64,000 nt of DNA from assembly GCA_963775235.1 (NCBI GenBank), contig CAVZHY010000006.1, positions 496,001 to 560,000 on the forward strand. The letters are read 5' to 3'. This document shows, in pieces, positions 26,926 through 36,300 of the stretch. How positions within the stretch are numbered: position 1 is the stretch's first letter; the number at the start of each line of letters is the position of its first letter. A model generated the notes under the pieces. The model was not told the DNA's origin. It did no database searches and saw nothing but the letters and a program-made list of their open reading frames with translations. A program made the translations under genes and the position numbers. Origin of the DNA: JBBDMC01 sp963775235 (GTDB taxonomy: Bacteria > Pseudomonadota > Alphaproteobacteria > Rhizobiales > Kaistiaceae).

Positions 26926-27945
26926 TCACGGCGTTTCCCAGCGGCCAGACTTCGCCGCCTTGAAGACGGCATCCAGAACACGGGCCTGGAGGATCGCGTC
27001 GTCAACGCCAAACTCCAGTTGCTCCTCCCCGCGGATGGCGCGACCAAACGCTTCCGCCTCAAGCTGGTATTGATCGCATTTTGCGATGCGTATTGCCCGC
27101 GCTGAGCAGTCGGCGAGTCTCTTGCCGTTGTCGAGATAGATCATGGTGGCTTCGCCGAGCGGTGCGTTGTAGGGGATTTCGATCTCGAGCCGTGCCTTGG
27201 TGCCCATAATGTTGACGCGCTGGTATGGGGTAAGCTGGGTCGACACGGTGAGTGTGAGATGGCGCCCCTCTCCGAAGTCGATCAACGCGCTGGTCAGCCG
27301 GTCGGTGCCGAAAGTCGGATCGCGGTCGATCAGCGCGGCGACCCGCACAGGTTCGGCAGCGAAGATGTAGCGGGCGACGACGATCGGATAGCAGCCGATG
27401 TCGTAGGCAGCGCCGCCGCCGATGTCGGCCATGTTGCGTACGTTGTTGGGGTCGACGTTGTAATAGGTGAAGAGGCTCTGAATCGCCCGCACCGTACCGA
27501 GCCTGCCTTCGCGCACCAGCGCGCGGGCGCGCTTCCATTGCGGATGATGGCGGACCATGAAGGCCTCGGCAATGAGAACGCCGGCCGGCGCCGAGCTCAG
27601 CTTCTTCGCCTCGGCGGCGTTGAGCGCGATCGGCTTCTCGCACAGCACGTGCTTGCCGCGCGCGGCTGCGGCAAGCGTGAGCGGCACATGCAGGTGATTG
27701 GGCAGCGGATTGTAAACAGCGTCGATGTCGGGATCATCGAACAGTTCATCGTAGGAGCCGTAGGCGACCGAAATACCGAGCTTGCGCGCCGCCTTCCTGG
27801 CCGTCGCCAATGAGCGCGACGCCAGAGCCCTGACCTCGAGCTGCCGGCTCTTGAGCATGCTCGGGATCACCTTCTCGGTACCGATCCTGGCGGTCGAGAT
27901 AATCCCCCAGCGGATCTTCTTCCCGCCATCTCTGCCTGGCGCCAT
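26926..27945 (-). CDS. Gfo/Idh/MocA family NAD(P)-dependent sugar oxidoreductase
   Basis: A Rossmann-fold dehydrogenase of 339 residues. The N-terminal IRWGIISTARIGTEKVIPSM replaces the strict GxGxxG, as in the glucose-fructose oxidoreductase/dimeric dihydrodiol and D-xylose 1-dehydrogenase branch. YNPLPNHLHVP and HVLCEKPIALNAAEA hold the EKP catalytic Lys, and GGGAAYDIGCYPI the conserved Asp/His-region. First gene of a run with xylB and xylA, so a role on xylose or a related pentose/aldose is plausible but inferred. No signal peptide. Confidence 0.85.
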   Translation of the reverse strand: MAPGRDGGKKIRWGIISTARIGTEKVIPSMLKSRQLEVRALASRSLATARKAARKLGISVAYGSYDELFDDPDIDAVYNPLPNHLHVPLTLAAAARGKHVLCEKPIALNAAEAKKLSSAPAGVLIAEAFMVRHHPQWKRARALVREGRLGTVRAIQSLFTYYNVDPNNVRNMADIGGGAAYDIGCYPIVVARYIFAAEPVRVAALIDRDPTFGTDRLTSALIDFGEGRHLTLTVSTQLTPYQRVNIMGTKARLEIEIPYNAPLGEATMIYLDNGKRLADCSARAIRIAKCDQYQLEAEAFGRAIRGEEQLEFGVDDAILQARVLDAVFKAAKSGRWETP

Positions 27946-27974
27946 CGGCCTCCCCCGTGCCTGAATCGCTCAAC

Positions 27975-28023
27975 GGCGGCTAAGCAAACCGGTTATTGGT
28001 CGCTTGGCAAGGTCTGGCTGGCC
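27975..28023. repeat. Imperfect direct repeat, copy 1
   Basis: This stretch is nearly repeated at 28309-28356: both contain gctaagcaa-ccggttat then cttggcaaggtc and a gctg(g)cc end, with a few substitutions and small gaps. The copies flank the 40-codon ORF at 28039-28161. Origin unknown. Confidence 0.6.
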
Positions 28024-28038
28024 TCAGAAGGGTCCGCG

Positions 28039-28161
28039 TCACGCGGCCCTGCGCGGAACAAAGAGCAGCGCAAGAACGACGGCCCACACCACAATCCAGA
28101 ACACCCAGGTGATGTTGGGGTGTTCAGCCTGCCATTCCAAAATCCGCTTGTGAAGGGTCAT
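28039..28161 (-). CDS. Small single-pass membrane protein (40 aa)
   Basis: The ATG at 28161 has a good GGGAGG site nine bases upstream. The product opens with a basic amphipathic segment MTLHKRILEWQAEHPNITW, followed by one hydrophobic helix VFWIVVWAVVLALLFV, and ends PRRAA, giving a predicted N-out or N-in single-span protein. A longer open frame reaches back to 28431 but the extra part is low-quality sequence, so I choose the short start. It stands alone between the Gfo/Idh/MocA gene and soxB, inside a pair of direct repeats. I do not recognise the family; similar short membrane ORFs are common in alphaproteobacteria. Confidence 0.55.
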   Translation of the reverse strand: MTLHKRILEWQAEHPNITWVFWIVVWAVVLALLFVPRRAA

Positions 28162-28560
28162 GCTTGGCCGCCTCCCTGTAAGTGCCCGCCGGTGCGGGTT
28201 GACGCCGAACCTCAGCATCAGCCTCAAGATTTGCTCACGGAGCGCATCGTGACGCTGTTGTCGCGCAGCCCCTTTCGGAGGTGGCTTATGCAGGGCGTTC
28301 CCGTCACCGGCGCTAAGCAAGCCGGTTATGCGCTTCTTGGCAAGGTCCGGGCTGCCGATTTTGGGACGCAGCGCCTCCGCCCCGCTCGGCTTCCGAAAGG
28401 TCGATAACTCTACACTGACTCCGCAAGCCACCGAGCGGTGCCTTGGGCGCGGCTGCCGTGCCGGGTGTCGGATTCAGTCAAACGATTTGGCGTTTAGGTG
28501 CTCGCCCGCGGTCCGGAATTGTCCGATGTTGTCGCCTGAGGAATTGATCTGGCGGTGTCA
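28162..28560. other. 399-base intergenic stretch before soxB
   Basis: Holds the second repeat copy (28309-28356) and the upstream regions of both the small ORF and soxB. I see no convincing gene, terminator or promoter boxes. It presumably contains the soxB promoter. Confidence 0.5.
28309..28356. repeat. Imperfect direct repeat, copy 2
   Basis: Partner of 27975-28023, same orientation, about 330 bases apart. Confidence 0.6.
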
Positions 28561-29814
28561 ATGCGGCGCTTCACGTTGGCGAGACTGCTGGCAAACGCTT
28601 TTGCCGCGTCGGATCGCTGGTCGGAACAGTGGCGCGACGCTCGGCCGAAGGCCCACTACGACGTGGTGATCGTCGGCGGGGGCGGCCACGGCCTCGCCAC
28701 CGCTTACTATCTCGCCAGTGAGCACGGCGTTCGGAATATTGCCGTGGTTGAAAAAGGCTGGCTCGGCGGCGGTAACACGGGCCGCAACACCACCATCATC
28801 CGTTCAAACTACCTCAGAGACGAAAGCGCCGCGCTTTACGAGCATGCGCTGAAACTCTGGGAAGGCCTGTCGCGCACCCTCAACTACAATGTCATGTATT
28901 CGCCCCGCGGCGTCATGATGCTGGCGCACTCCGTGCACGACATCCAGGTCCTCAAGTGGCACGTCCATGCCAACCGGTTGAACGAAATCGACAATGAATG
29001 GCTGACGCCGGAAGAAGCAAAGCGCTTTTGCCCGCCTCTGAACATCTCACGTCGATTGCGCTACCCGGTGCTCGGCGCGGCGTTGCAGCGCCGCGGTGGC
29101 GTCGCGCGTCACGACGCGGTTGCCTGGGGCTATGCGCGCGCCGCGGATGCTCTGGGCGTCGACATCATTCAGAACTGTGAAGTCACCGCTATCCGGCGCG
29201 ATGCAAGCGGTGCGGTTAGCGGCATCGAAACGACGAGAGGCACCATCGCGACGCGCAAGCTTGGTGTCGTTGTGGCCGGTCATTCCAGCGTGGTCATGGC
29301 GATGGCGGGCGTGCGATTGCCGGTGGAAAGCTTTCCATTGCAGGCCCTGGTCTCCGAACCGGTGAAGCCGGTTATGCCGTGCGTGGTCATGTCGAACACA
29401 GTCCACGCGTACGTTTCTCAATCCGACAAAGGCGAACTCGTCATCGGCGCGGGAACCGACGCCTATACGTCTTACAGCCAGGGCGGCGGCTTGCCCGTCG
29501 TCGTGGACACGCTGGCCGCCGTTACCGAGTTGTTCCCGACGTTTCGCCGGTTGCGCATGCTCCGGAACTGGGGCGGAATCGTCGACGTCACGCCCGATCG
29601 CTCGCCGATCATTGGCAAGACGCCGGTCCCGGGCCTCTACGTCAATTGCGGATGGGGTACGGGCGGTTTCAAGGCGACGCCCGGATCCGGCCACGTGTTC
29701 GCAGCGACCCTCGCCCGTGAAGAACCGCACCCGATGGCCGCGCCTTTTTCCCTCGATCGTTTCCGCGAGGGGCGCCTCATCAACGAGGCCGCCGCCGCAG
29801 CGGTGTCGCACTGA
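28561..29814 (+). CDS. soxB: Sarcosine oxidase subunit beta
   Basis: The FAD/FMN-carrying subunit of heterotetrameric sarcosine oxidase, where sarcosine is oxidatively demethylated to glycine. The ADP-binding motif DVVIVGGGGHGLATAYYLA is at residues ~34-52, followed by the family's GGGNTGRNTTIIRSNYL; the C-terminus has DVTPDRSPIIGKTP and CGWGTGGFKATPGSG. MRRFTLARLLANAF at the ATG 28561 matches the usual SoxB opening; a GTG two codons earlier is possible. Length is 417 residues. First gene of soxB-soxD-soxA-soxG. Confidence 0.95.
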   Translation: MRRFTLARLLANAFAASDRWSEQWRDARPKAHYDVVIVGGGGHGLATAYYLASEHGVRNIAVVEKGWLGGGNTGRNTTIIRSNYLRDESAALYEHALKLWEGLSRTLNYNVMYSPRGVMMLAHSVHDIQVLKWHVHANRLNEIDNEWLTPEEAKRFCPPLNISRRLRYPVLGAALQRRGGVARHDAVAWGYARAADALGVDIIQNCEVTAIRRDASGAVSGIETTRGTIATRKLGVVVAGHSSVVMAMAGVRLPVESFPLQALVSEPVKPVMPCVVMSNTVHAYVSQSDKGELVIGAGTDAYTSYSQGGGLPVVVDTLAAVTELFPTFRRLRMLRNWGGIVDVTPDRSPIIGKTPVPGLYVNCGWGTGGFKATPGSGHVFAATLAREEPHPMAAPFSLDRFREGRLINEAAAAAVSH

Positions 29815-29830
29815 TCCACACGAGACAGCA

Positions 29831-30136
29831 ATGCTGCTGATTCCTTGTCCTTACTGTGGAGCGCGACCGGAGAACGAGTTCCGCTACGCCGGCGAAGCGA
29901 ACGTCAGCCGCCCCGTCGACCCGCCAGCCCTGAGCGACGAGGCGTGGACCGCGTTCCTCTACATGCGAACCAATCCCAAGGGGCTCCACGGCGAGCGTTG
30001 GCGACACCTCCATGGTTGCGGGCGGTTCTTCAATTGCGTGCGCCATTCGGTCAGCGATCGCATCATGGCTACCTACAAGGTCGGAGAGGCAAGGCCCGAT
30101 ACAGAAACGTTTCGGTCAACAGGGAAGAGGTCATGA
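29831..30136 (+). CDS. soxD: Sarcosine oxidase subunit delta
   Basis: The small zinc-binding subunit of the heterotetramer. CPYCG at residues 6-10 and HLHGCGRFFNCVRH near 59-72 provide the Cys/His zinc ligands; DEAWTAFLYMRTNPKG and SDRIMATYKVGE are family-typical. The ATG at 29831 lies 16 bases after soxB; the TGA overlaps the soxA ATG (ATGA). 101 residues, normal size. Confidence 0.94.
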   Translation: MLLIPCPYCGARPENEFRYAGEANVSRPVDPPALSDEAWTAFLYMRTNPKGLHGERWRHLHGCGRFFNCVRHSVSDRIMATYKVGEARPDTETFRSTGKRS

Positions 30137-33117
30137 TGGATACCTGGCGCCTGAAGGATGGCGGCTGCGTTGACCGCACTCGGCCGCTGCGGTTCACATT
30201 CGATGGCGTCCGCTATTCGGGGTTTGCTGGTGACACGCTGGCCTCGGCCCTTCTGGCCAACGGCGTTCACCTGGTCGGCCGCTCGTTCAAGTACCACCGG
30301 CCGCGTGGCATCGTTTCCGCCGGAGCGGAAGAGCCGAACGCTCTTGTGACTCTCGATCCGGGCGGGGGGCGCGCCACCCCCAATCTGCGCGCTACCCAGG
30401 TGGAGCTTTATGCAGGACTGAATGCCTGCAGCCAGAACAGATGGCCTTCGCTCGCTCACGATCTCGGCTCGGTGATCGAGCGCTTTTCGCCGCTGATCGC
30501 GGCGGGCTTTTACTACAAGACATTCATGTGGCCCCGGAGCTTCTGGGCCAAGGTCTATGAACCGGCGATCCGTGCGACTGTAGGGCTTGGTCAGGCACCG
30601 CCTGCACCGGATCTCGATCGCTACCTGCACCGGTACGCCCATTGCGACGTGCTCGTCGTGGGTAGCGGGCCGAGCGGCCTCGCCGCTGCAAGGGCGGCGG
30701 CGAAGTGTGGCGCGCGCGTCATTCTTTGCGACGAGCAGTCGGAATTCGGCGGCTCGCTTCTTGCCGAGCCCGGCGCGCGGATTGACGGGGCGACGTCCCA
30801 TCGATGGATCGCCGACACCGTGGCCGGTCTCGCGGAAACCAACGGCATGCGATTGCTGCCGAGAACCACCGCGTTCAGCTACTCCGTCGACAACCTGATC
30901 GGGCTCGCCGAGCGGGTGAGCGACCATCTGCCGGACCCTGATTGCAGGCTGCCGCGCGAGCGGCTCTGGCTGGTGAGGGCCAAAGAGGTCGTGCTCGCTG
31001 CCGGTGCGATCGAGCGGCCGCTCGTGTTTGGCGACAACGACAGGCCCGGCGTGATGCTCGCGGAGGCGGCGCGGACGTACGTGAACCGGTATGGCGTGCT
31101 GCCGGGGCGCCGCGCGGTGGTGGTTACCACCGACGATAGCGCCTATCGGGCTGCGATCGACCTGCGACGGGCTGGAATCGCGGTGGCGGCGGTGTGCGAT
31201 CTCCGCGCTGACCCCGGCGACGCCGCCGATGCGGTCCGCGACGCTGCGATCCCGGTGTTTGCGGCTGCGAACGTGTCCGAAGTGCGTGGGAAGCGGCGTG
31301 TGGAGGGTGTGACCGTCACCGGCAAGAACGGGATATCTCGCCGTTTTGAGTGTGATCTGCTCCTGGTGTGTGGAGGTTGGACGCCTGCTGTGCACCTGTT
31401 TTCTCAGTCGCGGGGCCTGTTGCGATATGCTGACAGGATCGACGCGTTCGTTCCCGACGTGTCGGTGCAGCGCGAAAGATCGGCCGGCGCCTGCCGTGGC
31501 ACATACGGGCTGGAGGCCTGCCTCGCCGAGGGGGAGGCTGCCGGCCGGGAGGCGGCGCGGGCGGCCGGGTGCCCCGCCGCACCGGCGCGCGCCTACACGG
31601 TCGAGGGAGCCCCTCCGCCGCGACAGGAACAGGGCGGCGGATTACCGGTGCCCAAGGCGGGCGGGCGGAGCAAGGCCTTCGTCGACTTCCAGAACGACGT
31701 CACGACCAACGACATCGCCCTTGCCATTCGCGAGGGGTTCCGATCTGTCGAGCACCTGAAACGCTACACCACCACCGGCATGGGCACCGACCAGGGCAAG
31801 ACGTCCAACATGACTGCGCTCGCAATGCTCGGTGAGGCAACGGGCCAGCCGATACCGAGCGTCGGTCACACCACGTTCCGCCAACCGTATACGCCGGTGA
31901 CGCTCGGCACCTTCGCTGGCGCCGCCCGCGGCAACGTGTTCGACCCGATCCGCAAGGCGCCGCTCCATGACTGGGCGGAGACGAACGGCGCGGTGTTCGA
32001 GGATGTCGGCATGTGGAAACGAGCCCGGTATTTTCCGCGGCTGGGAGAGGACATGCACGCAGCGGTGGCGCGCGAGTGCGCCGCGGTGCGGCAGTCGGTG
32101 GGCATTTTTGATGCTTCGACGCTTGGCAAGATCGAGGTCGTCGGCCCCGACGCGGCGCAGTTCCTGAACCTCATGTACACCAACAGCCTGCTCAAGCTTC
32201 AGGATGGGCGATGCCGCTACGGCCTGATGCTTGGCGAAGACGGATTCGTGTCCGACGACGGCATTGTCGCCCGCCTCGCCGAGGACCGGTTTCACATCAC
32301 GACGACGACGGGCGGCGCGCCATCGGTCCTCAACCGTATGGAGGACTATCTGCAGACCGAGTTTCCCGCGTTGCAGGTGTGGCTCACGTCGATCACCGAG
32401 CAGTGGGCCGTTATCGCACTCCAGGGTCCGCGTGCACGCGAGGTGCTGACGCCTCTCGTCGAGGATATCGACCTCGGGAGCGAGGCAATGCCGCACATGA
32501 GCGTCCGCCAGGGGCGTATCTGCGGCGTGCCAACGCGCCTATTCCGCGTCAGCTTTACCGGTGAGACCGGATTCGAGGTCAACGTGACACCCGGCTACGC
32601 CCGCGACGTGTGGGAGGCGATATGGCGGAGGGGCCAGCGGTTCGCAGTAGCCCCGTACGGCACAGAAACCATGCACGTGCTGCGGGCAGAAAAAGGCTAC
32701 ATCATCGTCGGACAGGAGACTGACGGAACGGTAACGCCCGAAGACCTCGGCATGGGATGGGTCATCGGCCGCAACAAGGCGGACTTTGTCGGGAAGCGCT
32801 CGCTCACACTGGCGGACCGCGTGAGACCCGGCCGACTGCAATTGGTTGGACTGCTGGGCGGCAGCAAAACGCCGCTCGAGGAAGGAACGCCACTTGTGGC
32901 GGAGGCGGGCCGTCCCCGCCCGCGGTCGAGCATAGGCCACGTCACTTCGTCCTATTGGAGCGAGACCCTGCAAAGACCCATCGCTCTGGCGCTGCTGGCC
33001 GACGGGCGCGATCGGATCGGCAGCAGGGTCGCGGCGGTGGTCAGGGACGCCGCGGTGCCAATCGACGTGGTCGCCCCGGTATTTTTCGATCCCGAAGGGA
33101 ACCGCCTCAATGGCTGA
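30133..33117 (+). CDS. soxA: Sarcosine oxidase subunit alpha
   Basis: The large subunit that binds NAD+ and tetrahydrofolate and receives the one-carbon unit. Domains in order: an N-terminal ferredoxin-like Fer2_4 fold (GVRYSGFAGDTLASALLANGV, residues ~20-100), a pyridine-nucleotide-binding Rossmann domain (DVLVVGSGPSGLAAARAA near 173), and a C-terminal aminomethyltransferase-like GCV_T domain (~600-990; FDASTLGKIEVVGPDAAQFL, FRVSFTGETGFEVNV). 994 residues from ATG 30133, which overlaps soxD; an ATG directly after (30136) is also possible. It overlaps soxG by eight bases. Confidence 0.95.
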   Translation: MMDTWRLKDGGCVDRTRPLRFTFDGVRYSGFAGDTLASALLANGVHLVGRSFKYHRPRGIVSAGAEEPNALVTLDPGGGRATPNLRATQVELYAGLNACSQNRWPSLAHDLGSVIERFSPLIAAGFYYKTFMWPRSFWAKVYEPAIRATVGLGQAPPAPDLDRYLHRYAHCDVLVVGSGPSGLAAARAAAKCGARVILCDEQSEFGGSLLAEPGARIDGATSHRWIADTVAGLAETNGMRLLPRTTAFSYSVDNLIGLAERVSDHLPDPDCRLPRERLWLVRAKEVVLAAGAIERPLVFGDNDRPGVMLAEAARTYVNRYGVLPGRRAVVVTTDDSAYRAAIDLRRAGIAVAAVCDLRADPGDAADAVRDAAIPVFAAANVSEVRGKRRVEGVTVTGKNGISRRFECDLLLVCGGWTPAVHLFSQSRGLLRYADRIDAFVPDVSVQRERSAGACRGTYGLEACLAEGEAAGREAARAAGCPAAPARAYTVEGAPPPRQEQGGGLPVPKAGGRSKAFVDFQNDVTTNDIALAIREGFRSVEHLKRYTTTGMGTDQGKTSNMTALAMLGEATGQPIPSVGHTTFRQPYTPVTLGTFAGAARGNVFDPIRKAPLHDWAETNGAVFEDVGMWKRARYFPRLGEDMHAAVARECAAVRQSVGIFDASTLGKIEVVGPDAAQFLNLMYTNSLLKLQDGRCRYGLMLGEDGFVSDDGIVARLAEDRFHITTTTGGAPSVLNRMEDYLQTEFPALQVWLTSITEQWAVIALQGPRAREVLTPLVEDIDLGSEAMPHMSVRQGRICGVPTRLFRVSFTGETGFEVNVTPGYARDVWEAIWRRGQRFAVAPYGTETMHVLRAEKGYIIVGQETDGTVTPEDLGMGWVIGRNKADFVGKRSLTLADRVRPGRLQLVGLLGGSKTPLEEGTPLVAEAGRPRPRSSIGHVTSSYWSETLQRPIALALLADGRDRIGSRVAAVVRDAAVPIDVVAPVFFDPEGNRLNG

Positions 33118-33697
33118 AGCAGTGGCCACCTGGCGCTCGCCCCTGGCGACCACGGATCCAGCCCCATCTTCGAAGCATGTTCGCCTGCTTGCGCTCCCAC
33201 GCATGGCGCGCCTCTCCGTGCGCGGAAATGAGCAGGCCGCCGACGTCATGGCGCTGAGCTTCGGCGTGCCCCTCCCCCGGGCGGCATGCCGGGCCGAAAC
33301 CAAGGGAAACCGCGCGGCGCTTTGGCTCGGGCCCGACGAATGGCTACTGCTTGCCCCGGTTGAAGACGGCGACGGCATTCAGGCGTTTCTCGTCAACGCG
33401 CTGGGCGAGGACGTGGTGGCGAGTGTTGTCGACGTATCGGAACGCAGCGTCGCCATTGCGGTCGAGGGACCGCGCGCAGCCGATGTGCTCAACGCGTTCT
33501 GCGCGCTCGATCTCGCTTTGGCGAGCTTTCCGATCGGCATGTGCACGCGAACGCTCGTCGGCCGCGCCGAGGTGGTGTTGTGGCGGACGACCGTGGCCGG
33601 TTTCCATCTGGACATCTGGCGTTCATTTGCTCCGTATGTATGGGATTGCCTCAAGGAAGCTTGCATCGAGTTCGCCGAAGGAGACGCAAACCAATGA
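33110..33697 (+). CDS. soxG: Sarcosine oxidase subunit gamma
   Basis: The gamma subunit that supports assembly of the oxidase. 195 residues with GPDEWLLLAPVEDG, VVDVSERSVAIAVEGPRAADVLNAFCALDL and GFHLDIWRSFAPYVWDCL, the pattern of SoxG and of the related GcvT-like fold. Its start lies inside the last codons of soxA and its end is four bases beyond the start of the regulator gene (ATGA overlap at 33694-33697), so the cluster is tightly coupled. Confidence 0.92.
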   Translation: MAEAVATWRSPLATTDPAPSSKHVRLLALPRMARLSVRGNEQAADVMALSFGVPLPRAACRAETKGNRAALWLGPDEWLLLAPVEDGDGIQAFLVNALGEDVVASVVDVSERSVAIAVEGPRAADVLNAFCALDLALASFPIGMCTRTLVGRAEVVLWRTTVAGFHLDIWRSFAPYVWDCLKEACIEFAEGDANQ

Positions 33698-34760
33698 CGC
33701 AGCCATTACCCGACAGGTATCGGAACGCCGGCGGCGCCGCCGTGTCCCCGCTGCGCATCGGTTTCATCCTTGCCAATAACTTCACGCTCTCCGCCTTTTC
33801 GCTGTTTGTCGACGTGCTGCGGCTCGCGGCCGATGACGGTGACCGCTCGCGACAGATCGCGTTGCCGCTGGTCAGTGATGGCAGCGCGTCCGGACCCGAT
33901 CCGCGCGAGCAGCGGCGTCCAGATCAATCCCACGAGTGGCTTGTGCGATCCGGCGACGCTCGATTACATCGTCGTTGTCGGCGGTCTTCTGCACAGAGGC
34001 CCGCAAATCAGTTTGGAGACGGAACGATACCTGCGCGACGCGGCGGCCGCCGGGACCCGGACTCGTTGGCGTCTGCACCGGCAGTTTCATCCTGGTGCGG
34101 GCGGGGCTCATGAAAGGGTATCGCTGCTGCGTAAGCTGGTACCACCATCAGGATTTTCTCGAAGAATTTCCGGACTATCGTCATCCGGTCGCCGATCAAC
34201 TGTTTCTGGTCGACCGCGATCGGATCACCTGTTCGGGCGGCAGCGGGGCGGCCGACCTCGCCGCTTTCATCGTCGGCCGTCACCTCGGCCCTGCGATCGC
34301 GCAGAAGTCTCTGCACATCTTCCAACTGGATCGCGCGCGACCGGGTCGGAACACCCAGCCACACGCGCCGCTGGATCACGACGTGACCGACGAGCGCGTG
34401 CGGCGGGCGTTGCTGCTCATGGAGCAGAACATCGCCGCCCCTCTGCCGATCGCGTCGCTTGCATCAAGGCTGGGGCTTTCGTCGCGGCAAATGGAGCGCC
34501 TCTTCAGGGACGCGCTCGGCGCGTCGCCACGCGGCGTCTATCGGCGGTTGCGGCTGAGACATGCACAGTGGCTGCTGGAGAACACCGGCCGGTCGGTGAC
34601 CGAAGTGGCGGTGGAAACGGGCTTCTCCGGGTGCGCCCATTTCTCGCGCAGCTACAAGGCGGCGTTCATGCATTCGCCTTCCGCGGAAAGCCGGCAACCG
34701 CAGACCCCGACCGCCCGCGACCCGGGTCCGGCGGCCGCCTCGGCACGCGTTTTCGCCTAG
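33694..34760 (+). pseudogene. GlxA-family AraC-type transcriptional regulator (two frameshifts)
   Basis: A DJ-1/PfpI-like sensor domain fused to a C-terminal AraC helix-turn-helix pair. The first frame gives LRIGFILANNFTLSAFSLFVDVLRLA; the next frame (after an extra C at 33895-33897) gives SSGVQINPTSGL and YIVVVGGLLHRGPQ; a third (after an extra G at 34059-34060) gives LVGVCTGSFILVRAGLM and the HTH region ITSLASRLGLSSRQMERLF-like to CAHFSRSYKAAF. Corrected length is about 354 residues. Placed right after soxG, it resembles regulators of glycine-betaine/sarcosine catabolism (GbdR/CdhR group), so control of sox is likely by inference. Broken as read; motifs survive in all three frames. Confidence 0.85.
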
Positions 34761-36270
34761 CCGGACCCGGCATCGCTCTCCGCCTGGCGGAGCGCGGTTT
34801 TCAGGACCTTGCCGTAGTTGTTCTTCGGCAAGGCGTCGACGAAGCGATACGACTTCGGCCGCTTGAAGCGCGCGATGTGGTCAAGGCAGAGCTGGTCGAG
34901 CGCCGACATGTCCGCGTGTTGACCGGATTCAAGGACGACATAGGCAACGACCACCTCACCCCATTCGGGATCGGGCCGACCGATCACGGAAACCTCGGCC
35001 ACCGCCGGGTGGCTCAGCAGTACCTCCTCGACCTCGCGCGGATAGATGTTGGACCCGCCGGAGATGATGACGTCCTTGGAGCGGTCCTTGAGCTGAGGAA
35101 GCCCTCTTCGTCGAGAGCGCCGAGGTCGCCGGTCCACAGCCATCCGTCGCGGAGCGAGGCCGCGGTCGCCTGTTCGTTCCGCCAATAGCCCTGCATCACG
35201 CAATCGCTGCGGGTGATGATTTCGCCCACCTCGCCTGTCGGCAGCGGCGTGCCGTCATCTGCCACGATCGACACCTCAACGCCCGACTGCGGAAGGCCGG
35301 CCGAGGCAATCCTTGCCTCCCAGCGCGGGTGACCAGCGTCGGCGTAGAAGGCGCTGCGCATGCCGGTGATGGTCATCGGGGTTTCGCCCTGCCCATAGAC
35401 CTGCGCCATCTTCGGCCCGAACCGGTCGAGGCAGGCCTTGACGTCGGCAACATGCATCGGCGCGCCGCCGAAGATGATCGTCTTGAGGACCGGTCGTGTC
35501 GGGATCCCCGGGGAACATCGTCAGTCGGCGGATCATGGTGGGCGCGGCGAAGAAGACGGCCGCCGGCCATGCCGCGATCATCTCGAAGACCTCGGCCGGG
35601 ATCGAAGCCGCCCGACCCCGGCACCACCTGGCACGATCCCTTGATGAGGTGGGGCAGCGCATAGAGTCCCGGACCCATGGCTGAGGGGCGCCGGATGGAG
35701 TATGGCGCGCCACGGCGGCACGTCGTCGATGTCGTTCACGTAGCAATGGCACATGGCCAGAAGATTGCGATGCGAGAGCATCGCTCCCTTCGGCCGCCCG
35801 GTGGTTCCCGAGGTATAGAACATCCAGGCCAGCGTTTCGGGCGTGACCGGATGAACCGCGACCGAAGCGCCGCGCGTCAGGGCGGCGTACTCCTGCGAAG
35901 GCACCTCGATGACGGGAGCACCCTGCCCGGCCGCCTGATCGGACAAGCCTGGCGAGGCCAGGCAGAGCGAAGCCCCGCAGTGCTCGATGATGTACCCGAA
36001 TTCACGCGGATGAAGCTTGGCATTGATCGGAACAGCAACGAGGCCGGCGTGCCAGCATGCGAAGAGGCACTCGAAATACTCCGGCACGTTCTTCATCAGG
36101 AGAGCGATGCGGTCTCCCGGCGCGAGGCCTCGTGCACGCAGTCCGCCGGCGATCCGCGCCACCTGCGCGGCGAGCGTGCGGTAGTCCTGCCACACGTTCG
36201 CCCCGACCGCGACAGCCGGCCGATCGGGCGTCGCCCGTGCCCACTTCTCGACCGCCAGCGCCAGATTCAT
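34757..36270 (-). pseudogene. Acyl-CoA ligase / AMP-forming synthetase (four frameshifts)
   Basis: An ANL-superfamily enzyme that would activate a carboxylate to its CoA ester. From ATG 36270 the frame runs through AWMFYTSGTTGRPKGAMLSH (P-loop). It then shifts at 35668-35670 (extra C), 35598-35600 (extra G), 35490-35491 (extra C) and about 35094-35097 (one base missing). Across the four joins the order continues correctly: VYGQGETPMTITGMR, LWTGDLGALDEEGFL, LKDRSKDVIISGGSNIYP, and NNYGKVLKTALR with the catalytic Lys. Corrected length is about 503 residues. It overlaps the end of the GlxA gene by four bases and follows the thiolase gene on the same strand. Substrate not predictable. Confidence 0.87.
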
Positions 36271-36300
36271 TGTCGGAATTGCGTTGCCGCGGCTCGCCGC

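Noticed and set aside
33770..35188. 472-codon open frame on the + strand
   Set aside because: Only its first part matches the regulator (middle frame between two frameshifts); the rest is antisense to the ligase.
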